Below are positions 1 through 8,123 of a DNA stretch of 42,337 bases, piece by piece. Each line of letters starts with the position of its first letter. Within the stretch, counting starts at the first letter, position 1. Origin of the DNA: Salinivirgaceae bacterium. Lineage in GTDB: Bacteria; Bacteroidota; Bacteroidia; Bacteroidales; Salinivirgaceae. The DNA lies in NCBI GenBank assembly GCA_028709085.1, contig JAQVXQ010000011.1:1-42337 (forward strand), in the 5' to 3' direction. The notes beneath the pieces were generated by a model. It ran no database searches, was not told the DNA's origin, and was given only the letters and a program-made list of their open reading frames with translations. The position numbers were made by a program, and so were the translations under genes.

Positions 1-33
1 TTATTCAATATTATTGAATGTTAATCCGCTACG

Positions 34-597
34 CTAGAATTTAACGGCTAAACCAGCAGTAACGTTAGCAACACCATAACCTGCTTCTACGTAAACTCCC
101 ATTTTAGGATTAAATTCGTAACGAACACCAACTACACCGCTGTAAGTAAAAGCACCAACTGCTGGGCTTTCGCCAATATAGTCTTCAATTTCTGAAGGAC
201 CATCAAATGTACTTTTCCCTACTGTATAACCCAACATAACACCAAAATAAGTGTCAAAATTGTCTATAAAGCTGTAGTGACCAATAGCACGACCCCCAAT
301 AACAATGTTCGTGTATTTCCATGAATAGTTAACATTACTTGTTCCGGATGTAAAAGAAAGATCTTCTGAATAACCAAAATAGGCCAAATAACCACCAAGA
401 CCTATATTAAGGCCTTTTATACCAGCAAAGTCATCTTTAAATCCTTTTTCATAAGATACTTCCAAAGGGAAACCAACTTCGACATATCCTACACCGACTT
501 TAAACAATTGAGTTCCTTTTTGAAACATTGATTTTTGTGCATTTGCACTTCCCAATAGCAGGAATGCTGCTACGATTAATAATGAAATTTTTTTCAT
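34..597 (-). CDS. Outer-membrane beta-barrel protein
   Basis: This is a small exported protein of 187 residues when read from the ATG at 597. It begins with a clear signal peptide (MKKISLL, a hydrophobic run, then SANAQ). The mature part alternates glycine- and aromatic-rich strands ending in VKF, and a C-terminal Phe is the usual outer-membrane insertion signal of beta-barrel proteins. The frame stays open upstream to an ATG at 711, but that extension (basic, no signal peptide) would bury the signal sequence, so the start at 597 is preferred. The upstream 110 bases look like a structured RNA leader instead. The gene follows a PorP-OmpA gene on the same strand but is separated from it by a strong hairpin, so it is probably its own transcription unit. 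It has no recognisable enzyme motif, and its specific function is unknown. Confidence 0.75.
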   Translation of the reverse strand: MKKISLLIVAAFLLLGSANAQKSMFQKGTQLFKVGVGYVEVGFPLEVSYEKGFKDDFAGIKGLNIGLGGYLAYFGYSEDLSFTSGTSNVNYSWKYTNIVIGGRAIGHYSFIDNFDTYFGVMLGYTVGKSTFDGPSEIEDYIGESPAVGAFTYSGVVGVRYEFNPKMGVYVEAGYGVANVTAGLAVKF

Positions 598-715
598 AAT
601 GTTGTTTGTTTTTTGTTTTCCTACTCTTATGGCTTTTCGGTTGACGCCCCCGCTTTGGTAACCTGAACGGGACAGATCCGTTTTTTTTGGTGGTCTCTGG
701 TCTCCACTCATTTAT
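598..715 (-). ncRNA. Possible structured 5' leader of the barrel gene
   Basis: Read on the minus strand, this stretch is much more GC-rich than the surrounding intergenic DNA and can form several short helices. GTGG pairs with CCAC in the first 20 bases. AACGG pairs with CCGTT around a 7-base loop. CCCG in that hairpin could pair with CGGG further down, and GGC pairs with GCC before the A-rich run that precedes the ATG. A CTATTTTG box, close to the TAnnTTTG promoter element, lies just upstream at about 718-725. I do not recognise a known riboswitch class here, so the leader is inferred from composition and pairing only. Confidence 0.35.
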
Positions 716-758
716 TACAAAATAGAATTGTTGTCAATTGAAGTTTAGGGGTTAGAAA

Positions 759-784
759 CCTTGTAATGCAACTGCATTACAAGG
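759..784 (-). terminator. Perfect 12-bp inverted repeat after the PorP-OmpA gene
   Basis: The arms CCTTGTAATGCA and TGCATTACAAGG are exact reverse complements around two bases. The repeat lies 27 bases past the stop of the PorP-OmpA gene and before the next gene on that strand. It is followed on the minus strand by only a short T stretch (TTTCTAA), so it may be a weak intrinsic terminator or a 3'-end stabilising hairpin. Confidence 0.55.
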
Positions 785-810
785 ATCTACTAAACAACAT
801 TAACAAAAAA

Positions 811-2295
811 CTATTCTGTGATTTTAAATTCAACTCTGCGGTTTTTTGCTCTGTTTTGTGCAGAATCGTTGGCAACAATAGGTTTTGTTTTACCATAACC
901 TACCGCTTTTAATCTTCCGGCATCAATTCCTTTTGATACCACATAGACCATACAAGCTTTTGCTCTTTCTTGCGAAATAGTTTTGTTTGTTGCATCATCA
1001 CCAACATTGTCGGTATGTCCACCAATTTCTATTTTAATAGTTGGATTATCGGTCATAATTTTTACAAGTTCGTCGAGCACTGCAAAGGATTCAGCTCCTT
1101 TTAAGGTCGATTTATTAGTTTCGAAATTAACGTCACCCAATGCAAAGGTTTTATTAATATCGAGCGGATTTAATTGTAAATCTAATTTAACCTCACTGTT
1201 ATTTCCCGAAACTGTAAAAGACTCTTTTTTGGAGATTGTATTCTCAGCACTAACACTTATTTCATATTTTCCAGGAATTAGACTTGTTGTTAATGACCCA
1301 CTTACCTTTTGATTATAAACCTCTTTGCCATCTTTACTTGTAATTACCACGTCGGCATCGATTGGGGCTTTTGTATCTTTGTTGACAACAGAAACTCGTA
1401 CTGTTACAGGATCTAACGAATAGTCGCTAGGATATAACGATGTGTTTTTGTCACAGCCAAAACGAGCAATTAATTGGATTTCATGGGATCCGCCCGCAGC
1501 TTCGTTTATATATCCAGTCTCTTTTTGATATGCATATCCAAACGAGTAGTTTAAGTAATTAACACCAAATCCAAAGAGTAAACTTTTGTTTGTTCGGAAT
1601 CCAAGTTGTGCCCATACCATTTTATCGTATGTTGCCATTACGTTAAAGTCGGCTTGCTTGGGAGTTGTTTTTGCTCCGCGAAACAAAAATGAGGGTTTTA
1701 AATCGATGGTTGAATTGAGCTCATAGTTGTAACTTAAAATGCTTACCATATATAAATTGGTCTCTTTTCGTTGCAACATTTGTGGCAATGTTATTTGTGC
1801 CTCAAATCCTTTATAGACATACGATAAACCAAATTTCGCAGCAAACGTCGATTGTTTAAATAGATTCTCAGTAATAAGAGGATCACCAGCAGTTGTTGAT
1901 GTGGATCCGCTAATATTATCCATTAAAATTCCGAATGCCAAACCAAAAGTTACATAATGGCTCTCTGCTATGTTCACTTTATAGGCATAGCTTAAACTGA
2001 TGTCGGTGCTTTTGGTTATTCCTTGTTTAAAGTTGAAAACAGATAACCCGATTCCCATATTTGGATTGAGGTTGCCACGTACGCCAAAATTATTTACGCG
2101 TGGTGCTCCGTCAAATCCAACCCATTGAATATGACTGTTTAAATAGGCATTAAACAAACATTGATCGGAAGCATATGCAGGGTTATATAAAAAGGGGTTC
2201 TGATTATAGAGGTTATAGTTGGTTAAATCCTGCGCTTTAACCGTAGCTGACAACGTCAGAACTATAACTATGGTTGTTAATAATATTTTTTTCAT
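811..2295 (-). CDS. PorP/SprF-family protein fused to an OmpA peptidoglycan-binding domain
   Basis: This 494-residue envelope protein has three parts. After a signal peptide (about 1-21) comes a PorP/SprF-type outer-membrane barrel (about 22-280) with the family hallmarks NPAYA and QWVGFDGAP. Next is a small beta-sandwich resembling the carboxypeptidase regulatory domain (about 295-375). An OmpA C-terminal domain follows (about 385-494), with the peptidoglycan-binding pattern GGHTDNVG...N..ISQ.RA and NRRVEF. PorP/SprF proteins are accessory outer-membrane components of the T9SS, and OmpA domains tether outer-membrane proteins to peptidoglycan. Here both lie in one chain, unlike the plain PorP at 30.0-30.9 kb. 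The gene lies 60 bases downstream of a type B T9SS cargo gene in the same direction, which suggests it helps export or anchor that cargo. Confidence 0.85.
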   Translation of the reverse strand: MKKILLTTIVIVLTLSATVKAQDLTNYNLYNQNPFLYNPAYASDQCLFNAYLNSHIQWVGFDGAPRVNNFGVRGNLNPNMGIGLSVFNFKQGITKSTDISLSYAYKVNIAESHYVTFGLAFGILMDNISGSTSTTAGDPLITENLFKQSTFAAKFGLSYVYKGFEAQITLPQMLQRKETNLYMVSILSYNYELNSTIDLKPSFLFRGAKTTPKQADFNVMATYDKMVWAQLGFRTNKSLLFGFGVNYLNYSFGYAYQKETGYINEAAGGSHEIQLIARFGCDKNTSLYPSDYSLDPVTVRVSVVNKDTKAPIDADVVITSKDGKEVYNQKVSGSLTTSLIPGKYEISVSAENTISKKESFTVSGNNSEVKLDLQLNPLDINKTFALGDVNFETNKSTLKGAESFAVLDELVKIMTDNPTIKIEIGGHTDNVGDDATNKTISQERAKACMVYVVSKGIDAGRLKAVGYGKTKPIVANDSAQNRAKNRRVEFKITE

Positions 2296-2355
2296 AAGTA
2301 CATTGAGTTAATTGTTGATTGTTTTTTTAACTGCGAATAGGGTTTAAATACCATT

Positions 2356-3813
2356 CTAATTTTTCTCTCTGATTACAGTTATAAAACCTTTAAATACAGA
2401 AGAACCATTTACAAAAACGTAGTAGTAAGTACCCGATTTTAATTCATTTCCATTGTATTTGCAGTCCCAATCATTATTATATCCTTTCGATTCATAGATG
2501 GTTGCTCCTAGGTTGTTAAAGATTGTCAAATCATAGTCAGCTAATGCGGCTGCATTAGGAATAATCCAATAATCATTGATACCATCGCCATTTGGAGTTA
2601 TGGTGTTGGGGGCATCAAGTTTGTCCATTAGCGGCGGGTTTACATTAAGAGTAAATACATTGGAGAAACCTTCTAAATCAGTACAACCCAAAGCAGCTTC
2701 AGCGGTAACACTACAAAAATCAGAGGCAGTTCCACTTGCATCAACTGCATTTAAAATTACACTTGCTGTGGTTCCTTCTGCGTTACCAGGTGCGGTAACC
2801 TTAACAATTATGTTTTTAATTTCATTGGCTGCCAAGGTGATGGTTGTACCGCCTTGTACAGCTGCAGTCCAGCTTGCTGGGGTTGCTTCGCTATTTAGGG
2901 TAACCTCGGTAGCGATAGCGGTTAAATTTTGAAGCTGGTAGGTTAATTCTGTATTACCACCGGCATTCACTACTCCCGATAATGGTGCTGTCACTTGTAT
3001 GTTAGTTACTGCAACGGTGCTGAATTTCTCAATGGCGTTGATCATATAACTGCCAGAAGCAGTTATCGATTCCGTTCTCCATTCTAGTGCATAACCTTGG
3101 TCAACATTCGTTTCTGTGGCTGTATTTGCTAAAGCACCTGCAATTGCATTGGATCTGCACATAGAATAAGACCCTCCTTGATATCCAAAAGGAACTGTTA
3201 TTCCTTGGAAATAGAGTCTAATTTGATCAGTTCCGGATGTGGTATAAGCAATAATGCTATTCCTTAAAGCATCCCAAGCGCTGTAACCCATGTCGCTTCC
3301 GTTCAAGGTGTTATCTTGACCGTGGAAAAAACGAATGTCGTTTATTGCCGATGAAGAAAGATTGGTAACAGTCCATGCGTAACGTACGTTGGCAGTACCA
3401 GTTGTATAATAAACATCTTGTGTTAGCCTTACAACGTCTGTAGTTTCCCAAATACTTTGAACATGATTTGGAGATATTATGGTATGACTAATAAGAACCA
3501 TTGATGTTCCAGCAAAGTAATAACCGCCTGAACTACTGTAGTTTACTCCATTTATGCGGAGCAATGAACCTTTGTTCGCTGTTCCAAAAATTTGTTTTTG
3601 CCATACATTATTTACAAATCGTTTAATTTGCATGTTTGTATTATCGTGAATTTCAGCCAGTAACGAGCCAACAATGGAATCGCCCCCAATGGTTAGGAAT
3701 GATTTACTGCCTTCTGTAATATCTATTTTGCCGGAGCTGTTCTTTGTTTGTGCGAAAGATCCTAGTGTAACCATAGAGAAGGCTAGAATCCATAGAAAAG
3801 TTAATTTTCTCAT
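2356..3813 (-). CDS. Secreted protein with T9SS type B (CHU_C) sorting domain
   Basis: This 485-residue exported protein starts with a signal peptide (MRKLTFLW to FAQ). The N-terminal half (about 25-270) resembles no enzyme I know and is rich in Gly, Ser, Thr and Tyr. Residues about 275-375 look like an Ig-like beta-sandwich. The last 85 residues are a gliding-motility-associated C-terminal domain, recognisable by ITPNGDGINDYW, LTIFNNLGATIYES, NNDWDCKYNG and LKSGTYYYVF. That domain directs T9SS export and surface attachment and in other Bacteroidota needs a PorP/SprF-like partner. The neighbouring downstream gene encodes exactly such a partner, fused to OmpA. It is probably co-transcribed with the gene 35 bases upstream. 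Confidence 0.85.
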   Translation of the reverse strand: MRKLTFLWILAFSMVTLGSFAQTKNSSGKIDITEGSKSFLTIGGDSIVGSLLAEIHDNTNMQIKRFVNNVWQKQIFGTANKGSLLRINGVNYSSSGGYYFAGTSMVLISHTIISPNHVQSIWETTDVVRLTQDVYYTTGTANVRYAWTVTNLSSSAINDIRFFHGQDNTLNGSDMGYSAWDALRNSIIAYTTSGTDQIRLYFQGITVPFGYQGGSYSMCRSNAIAGALANTATETNVDQGYALEWRTESITASGSYMINAIEKFSTVAVTNIQVTAPLSGVVNAGGNTELTYQLQNLTAIATEVTLNSEATPASWTAAVQGGTTITLAANEIKNIIVKVTAPGNAEGTTASVILNAVDASGTASDFCSVTAEAALGCTDLEGFSNVFTLNVNPPLMDKLDAPNTITPNGDGINDYWIIPNAAALADYDLTIFNNLGATIYESKGYNNDWDCKYNGNELKSGTYYYVFVNGSSVFKGFITVIREKN

Positions 3814-3848
3814 AACTTGTATATTTTAAATATGAATAGAGCTGTTAA

Positions 3849-5027
3849 TTAATTAAGAGTTGAATAGACTCTTATTTTTGTTTGTTCGCTGGACTTTCCT
3901 TCCGGATAGTTCGCCTTTGCATCCCAGATTATTTGCAAACCGGCTGCTGGCACTACATTTTCCAAAGCTCCACTTAAATATGTTGAAGGTATTGGTTCGT
4001 AGGTTGCACCATTATCGAAACTAACGTCAACGTTCATAGTATATACTCCACCGATATTACAAACAAGGTCGTAAGTTATTTCCACGGTTCCGTTAGTTGA
4101 AGTTTGTTGATTAATCTCAATATTTAAAATTCCTGATGCAATTTCCGTTACGGTACCAGTTACTGAAATATTTTGAGAATCAACCCCAGTACTTGATATT
4201 ACTATATCACCCGATAGAGAACCAACAGTTGCCGAAGCAGCAATACGAACATAAACTGTAACGGGTTGTCCTGTTAAAGAACCTGCCGATTGTGCCAACG
4301 TTACACTTGATGTGTATGCTGTTCCATCGGTAGAAACTTCAAAACTGGCTGGTGCTGTAACGATTGCATCGGCCGTTAGATCTGAAGCTGAAACTGTAAA
4401 CGTTTGTGAATCAGACGCTGTTCCGCTGGTAGTTGTGAAAGCATTTAATGTACCAGTAATAATAAATGGTGAAAGATTTAATGGGTTTGAACTTGGATTG
4501 TAATTTTCAAGTCCGGTACAATCTGCTAGTCCGGTTGTTGTTGTGAATGAAACAGATTCTCCATAACTATATCCCATGGAATTGGATACAAATGTTCCAT
4601 AACCAGTAGAAACTCCACCATCGGAAACATATAAGAATCCTTCATGCTCTAATCCATAAATTTTTCCGGAAGTAGAAATAGTTTCAATCTCAGTGCCTGA
4701 AGCATTGTATCTTTTTATTCCTACTTTACCCCCACTGCAAGTGCCTCCAACATAAAAAAATTGAATGTATTCGCCTGCCAACAGAGTATATTGACCTCCC
4801 ACATCGCGATATGGTCGCTGTAAGTTCAATGCAGTAAATAACTGCCCAGCACTAGGATATGCAGGGGATCGCTGACAATCAAAAACCTGATATACTCCAT
4901 ACTTGCCATTTATAATACCAAGGGTTTGTCCCTCTTTCTCTTTAGCACCTTGTGCCCAAGCACTGCTCCAATTAGCCATAAATGTAGCCATGAGCATTGT
5001 GAAAAATATAATCTTAATTTGTGTCAT
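3849..5027 (-). CDS. Secreted Ig-like repeat protein, function unknown
   Basis: This 392-residue protein has a signal peptide (about 1-26, ending AWAQ). Residues about 30-165 form a Gly/Tyr-rich region without an obvious match. Residues about 205-292 form the extracellular Bacteroidota beta-sandwich with the pattern SQTFTVSASDL...FEVSTDG...V.VYVRI...G.I.ISS. The last 95 residues contain VDVSFDNGATYEPI and IIWDAKANY, a beta-rich module often seen at the end of secreted Bacteroidota proteins. No T9SS sorting domain is visible, so it may be released to the periplasm or retained by its neighbours. It is the first gene of the apparent operon running into the type B cargo and PorP-OmpA genes, which points to a shared surface structure. 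Confidence 0.7.
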   Translation of the reverse strand: MTQIKIIFFTMLMATFMANWSSAWAQGAKEKEGQTLGIINGKYGVYQVFDCQRSPAYPSAGQLFTALNLQRPYRDVGGQYTLLAGEYIQFFYVGGTCSGGKVGIKRYNASGTEIETISTSGKIYGLEHEGFLYVSDGGVSTGYGTFVSNSMGYSYGESVSFTTTTGLADCTGLENYNPSSNPLNLSPFIITGTLNAFTTTSGTASDSQTFTVSASDLTADAIVTAPASFEVSTDGTAYTSSVTLAQSAGSLTGQPVTVYVRIAASATVGSLSGDIVISSTGVDSQNISVTGTVTEIASGILNIEINQQTSTNGTVEITYDLVCNIGGVYTMNVDVSFDNGATYEPIPSTYLSGALENVVPAAGLQIIWDAKANYPEGKSSEQTKIRVYSTLN

Positions 5028-5202
5028 AATGTTGTTGTTAATTGTTTAATAGAATTTTTTGTTTACCTGATTTGCTTTTCGCTAAAACCCCAAAATTGAG
5101 AGTTGCTTTTAAAAAACTTCTTGCTAGCTTTTCCGTTTGGCTAAAATTAGATCTCTGGTTGTGGTGGTTTTAATGCACAAAAGCACTTCGTTTTTCTTGC
5201 AA

Positions 5203-5235
5203 CAAAACTATATTGTTGTGCTCTATTTGGTGCAA
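5203..5235 (-). promoter_or_regulatory. Possible promoter for the 5027-811 operon
   Basis: On the minus strand TAGTTTTG (5210 to 5203) matches the Bacteroidota -7 element TAnnTTTG, and a TTTTG lies 22 bases upstream. It would give a leader of roughly 170 bases before the first gene of the operon. The match is short and the spacing long, so the call is weak. Confidence 0.3.
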
Positions 5236-5543
5236 AACATAGATGGACAAAAAGTGGACAATTAAAAAATAAATTCATTAAGTGCTGACGATAAGAGCAA
5301 TACGAAAACATGTTTAGGTGACATAGGTGCACCTTGGATCTTTTTGCACCATCCTATTTTGTTAATGAATTGTAAAAACAGAAGGGGATTGAATTATCCG
5401 TAGCCCTTTCTTTTATCGGTTCGTTTTAATTATCTCATTTTTGAAGACGAAATAAAAAAATGTAACGGTGAGGAGATGCATTTTTTTTTAAGTGTATTTT
5501 GAGTTGCTGGCAATTAATGGATGTAAAAATCAAGTTAGTGGAA

Positions 5544-5599
5544 ACGGTGAACGGTGAAGATTGATCGGTGATCGGTAATCGGTTATGGGTAATCAGTAA
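5544..5599. repeat. Degenerate heptanucleotide tandem repeat (8 units)
   Basis: Eight consecutive 7-base units can be read in register: acggtga, acggtga, agattga, tcggtga, tcggtaa, tcggtta, tgggtaa, tcagtaa. The shared core is nCGGTnA. Divergence increases towards the right end, next to the kinase remnant. The period of 7 cannot preserve a simple peptide repeat in one codon phase, and no gene covers it. Confidence 0.75.
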
Positions 5600-5613
5600 G
5601 TGGTTGTCAATGC

Positions 5614-5793
5614 CTAAATAACGTTGACCGATTTGGGCAACATAAATCTAAAAAGGCTTCCCGCTCCTACGGTGCTCTCCACTTCGATCTTTCCGCCGTG
5701 AAGACGCACAAATTCATCGCAAAAAATTAATCCTTAACCACTTCCACGCTGGTTTTCTGTTCCTAAAGTAGTTTGTCCTGAGACTAATTTCAA
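5614..5793 (-). pseudogene. Remnant of a histidine kinase ATPase domain
   Basis: Translating the minus strand gives about 60 codons matching the end of a histidine kinase HATPase domain: LVSGQTTLGTENQRGSG, then a stop, then GLIFCDEFVRLHGGKIEVES and TVGAGSLFRFMLP. The stop at 5734-5736 (TAA) sits exactly where the Leu of the conserved G-x-G-L-G-L box should be, so one substitution (TTA to TAA) explains it. Upstream of about 5793 the kinase similarity vanishes, leaving no H-box or N-box. This is a dead fragment of a larger sensor kinase gene. It does not derive recently from the intact kinase at 19.5-21.4 kb, whose corresponding sequence differs. Confidence 0.8.
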
Positions 5794-5819
5794 CCTGCTC
5801 CTTTCACAAAAAAATTGTA

Positions 5820-5996
5820 GTACACAAGCCGGAATTCGAAAAATCGCAATTGGCTCACATTGGGTATTTTGGTTCTCAATAGCTGCAAGTTAGATTTATT
5901 GATAAAATTTCGATAAAAACAAGCGTAAAAAAGCCTATCAATACACTCCATGAACATTAAAATTAGGTTAAAGTCTCCAAAACTTCAAAACAGACT
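5820..5996. other. Non-coding stretch next to the kinase remnant
   Basis: I see no gene, RNA or clear repeat here. It may be the fully decayed upstream part of the kinase gene, but no residual motif supports that. Confidence 0.4.
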
Positions 5997-6026
5997 TGCT
6001 TTTGCATTTCAAATACACTATTTTTG
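5997..6026 (+). promoter_or_regulatory. Promoter of the ftsX-queA operon
   Basis: TTG at 5997-5999 and TATTTTTG at 6019-6026 are separated by 19 bases. This is the Bacteroidota housekeeping promoter arrangement (TTG, spacer near 19, TAnnTTTG). Transcription would begin near 6033, about 75 bases before the ftsX start. This is the best-formed promoter in the window. Confidence 0.6.
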
Positions 6027-6108
6027 TACTATTCTGAAATACTTGTAATTTTGGGAGTAGTACGCTTTAACCGTTTTTATCCATTTTAAGGACATTTATA
6101 AAAAAACC

Positions 6109-6981
6109 GTGCGCGAAGAGAAACAATCCACCAGACGTTTGCAAACTTCATATTTTACCACAATAGTATCCATCACATTGGTTCTGTTATTGCTTGGTAC
6201 AATGGGGATGCTTATTTTAAATGCCGGGAAAGTAAGCCGACATGTAAAAGAAAATATTGGTATAAGTATTATTTTACACGAAAACGTTAAAGAAGCCGAT
6301 ATCTTGAGGTTACAAAAGAGTTTTGAAACCAAACCCTATGTCCGAACAACACGCTACATAAGCAAAGACCAGGCAGCCAAGGAACTACAAGAGGAGTTGG
6401 GCGAAGATTTTGTGGAATTTATTGGATACAATCCCCTACCCGTTTCCATTGAAGTAAAATTGGCGGCAGAATATGCCAACAACGACTCAATTCGTTCCAT
6501 AGAACGTTCCATTAAAGACTCAGAGAGTATAAAAGAAGTTTGGTATCAGAAAAACCTAATATACATTGTAAACGAAAACATACGAAAAATCAGTTTAATA
6601 ATTTTTGGATTCGCATTAATCTTATTGTTTATCTCGTTGGTGCTGATTAACAATACTATTCGTTTGGCGGTTTACTCAAAACGTTTTATTATTAACACCA
6701 TGAAACTCATTGGAGCAACTGAAGGATTTATTCGCCTGCCCTTTCTCAAAAACGGATTGTTTCACGGACTCCTTAGCGGACTTTTATCGGTTTTGCTCCT
6801 AAGTTCGCTTGTCTATTTTGCAAACAGCGAATTTCCTGAAATACGGATATTCGATAATATTGAAACAATTGCAATTTTATACACCGCAGTAATTTCTGCC
6901 GGCATTTTAATCAGTTTAATATCAACTCTATTTGCAGTAAACAAATTCTTAAGAATCAAACTAGATCGACTTTACAATTAA
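6109..6981 (+). CDS. ftsX: Cell-division protein FtsX (permease-like)
   Basis: This is a 290-residue inner-membrane protein. FtsX pairs with the ATPase FtsE and links the divisome to peptidoglycan hydrolases. It has the FtsX layout: a short basic N-terminus, one membrane helix (about 20-40), a periplasmic loop (about 41-160) with the sequence KPYVRTTRYISKDQAA and NPLPVSIEVKL, then three more helices (about 162-187, 212-240, 255-280) spanning the permease domain with MKLIGATEGFIRLPFL. The start is a GTG at 6109. No in-frame ATG lies near enough to replace it without losing the basic N-terminus. No ftsE lies nearby, which is common in this phylum. It heads a five-gene operon, with 14 bases to the next gene. 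Confidence 0.9.
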   Translation: MREEKQSTRRLQTSYFTTIVSITLVLLLLGTMGMLILNAGKVSRHVKENIGISIILHENVKEADILRLQKSFETKPYVRTTRYISKDQAAKELQEELGEDFVEFIGYNPLPVSIEVKLAAEYANNDSIRSIERSIKDSESIKEVWYQKNLIYIVNENIRKISLIIFGFALILLFISLVLINNTIRLAVYSKRFIINTMKLIGATEGFIRLPFLKNGLFHGLLSGLLSVLLLSSLVYFANSEFPEIRIFDNIETIAILYTAVISAGILISLISTLFAVNKFLRIKLDRLYN

Positions 6982-6995
6982 AAAAACTATACTTT

Positions 6996-7262
6996 ATGAC
7001 AACTACCACTGAAAAAGATTTTGCTATTTCAAAAAGCAATGCTCGACTATTATTAGTTGGATTTGGAATTGTTATCTTAGGATTTATCCTAATGATTGGT
7101 GGAGCACCCGCGTCTCCAGAAATATGGTTTCCTGATAACGACCCAACAAAAACACCGGAAATGTTTTCATTTGTACGGATTACCTTAGCGCCAATTATTG
7201 TCGTTTTTGGGTTTGTTTTTAATATCTGGGTTATCATGCGTAAACAAAACACGGCAGCGTAA
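6996..7262 (+). CDS. DUF3098 family small membrane protein
   Basis: This 88-residue protein has two predicted membrane helices (about 18-38 and 62-82) and the DUF3098 ending FVRITLAPIIVVFGFVFNIWVIM. The family is small, found in Bacteroidota, and has no assigned role. It lies between ftsX and uppP with gaps of 14 and 5 bases, a placement that suggests a link to division or cell-wall synthesis. Nothing in the sequence shows a catalytic site. Confidence 0.8.
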   Translation: MTTTTEKDFAISKSNARLLLVGFGIVILGFILMIGGAPASPEIWFPDNDPTKTPEMFSFVRITLAPIIVVFGFVFNIWVIMRKQNTAA

Positions 7263-7267
7263 ATCAT

Positions 7268-8062
7268 ATGTCACCTTTAGAGTCCTTTATACTCGGAATT
7301 ATCCAAGGGATAACCGAGTTTTTACCTATTTCTAGTTCGGGTCATTTAAAAATTGGCGAAGCTATATTGAATACACCGGTGAAAGACAACTTGCTCTTTA
7401 CCATTGTTGTTCATGGAGCCACCGTTTTGAGTACGATTGTGGTCTTTAGAAAAGATCTATGGGAAATATTTACCGGTCTCTTTCAATTTAAATGGAATGA
7501 GCCAACCAAATTTTCGTTGAAAATTATATTGTCAATGATTCCCATAGCCATTGTAGGTCTTTTCTTTAAAGACAATGTTGAAAGCCTTTTCGAGTCCATT
7601 AATTTAACGGGAATTGGATTTATGCTTATCCTTACCTCCATACTGTTATTTTTTGCATGGCGCTATAAAGGCGGTGAAAAAAAAGTTGGATATGGCCAAG
7701 CTATAATAATCGGATTAGCCCAAGTAATAGCCATTGTCCCTGGAATAAGCAGAAGTGGTGCAACCATAGGAACTGCATTATTACTCAAAGTAGATAAAGC
7801 AAAAGCGGCACGATTCTCATTTTTAATGGTTATTGTTCCCATTTTAGGCGAAAACATTCTGGACTTAACGAAAGGAACATTTGCAATGAGTTTAATTCCG
7901 ATCAATTCGCTCATCGTTGGATTTTTTGCTGCTTTTATTGCCGGACTCTTTGCTTGTAAGGTGATGATAAAAATTGTATCGCAAGGAAAACTGCACTATT
8001 TTGCAATATATTGTGCTATAGTAGGCACTTTAGCCGTGATTTTTCACGAATTTATTATGTAG
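7268..8062 (+). CDS. uppP: Undecaprenyl-diphosphatase UppP (BacA)
   Basis: The 264-residue integral membrane enzyme dephosphorylates undecaprenyl diphosphate, recycling the lipid carrier for peptidoglycan and surface polysaccharides. Both family motifs are present: GITEFLPISSSGHL at residues 14-27 (Glu17 and His26 in the active-site region) and PGISRSGATIG from residue 158 (Arg162). The rest is a succession of hydrophobic helices, and the length matches the family. It starts five bases after the DUF3098 gene and is surely co-transcribed with it. Confidence 0.95.
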   Translation: MSPLESFILGIIQGITEFLPISSSGHLKIGEAILNTPVKDNLLFTIVVHGATVLSTIVVFRKDLWEIFTGLFQFKWNEPTKFSLKIILSMIPIAIVGLFFKDNVESLFESINLTGIGFMLILTSILLFFAWRYKGGEKKVGYGQAIIIGLAQVIAIVPGISRSGATIGTALLLKVDKAKAARFSFLMVIVPILGENILDLTKGTFAMSLIPINSLIVGFFAAFIAGLFACKVMIKIVSQGKLHYFAIYCAIVGTLAVIFHEFIM

Positions 8063-8123
8063 TTGTTTTTAACAATTATCACACATTTGACAATCACTAT
8101 TAATTAAAGGGAATACTAGCTCA

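Larger units (their letters stand above)
5028..5613. other. Gene-poor region upstream of the cargo operon
   Basis: This AT-rich stretch lies between the cargo operon and a kinase remnant. Apart from the possible promoter near 5203-5235 and the heptamer repeat at 5544-5599, I see no convincing gene. A 61-codon open frame at 5147-5332 (minus) is Cys/Phe-rich with no start context and reads as noise. GGTGCA and TGCACC at 5326-5350 form only a short imperfect dyad. Confidence 0.6.

Noticed and set aside
3-19. Terminator after the first barrel gene
   Set aside because: ATTCAAT/ATTGAAT is a 7-base A/T hairpin at the window edge. The downstream T-run cannot be seen.
598-711. N-terminal coding extension of the barrel gene from the ATG at 711
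   Set aside because: It would place 38 basic residues before a clear signal peptide, and the DNA looks like a structured leader.
5147-5332. 61-codon minus-strand open frame
   Set aside because: Cys/Phe/His-rich composition, no start context, no family resemblance, and a promoter-like box inside it.
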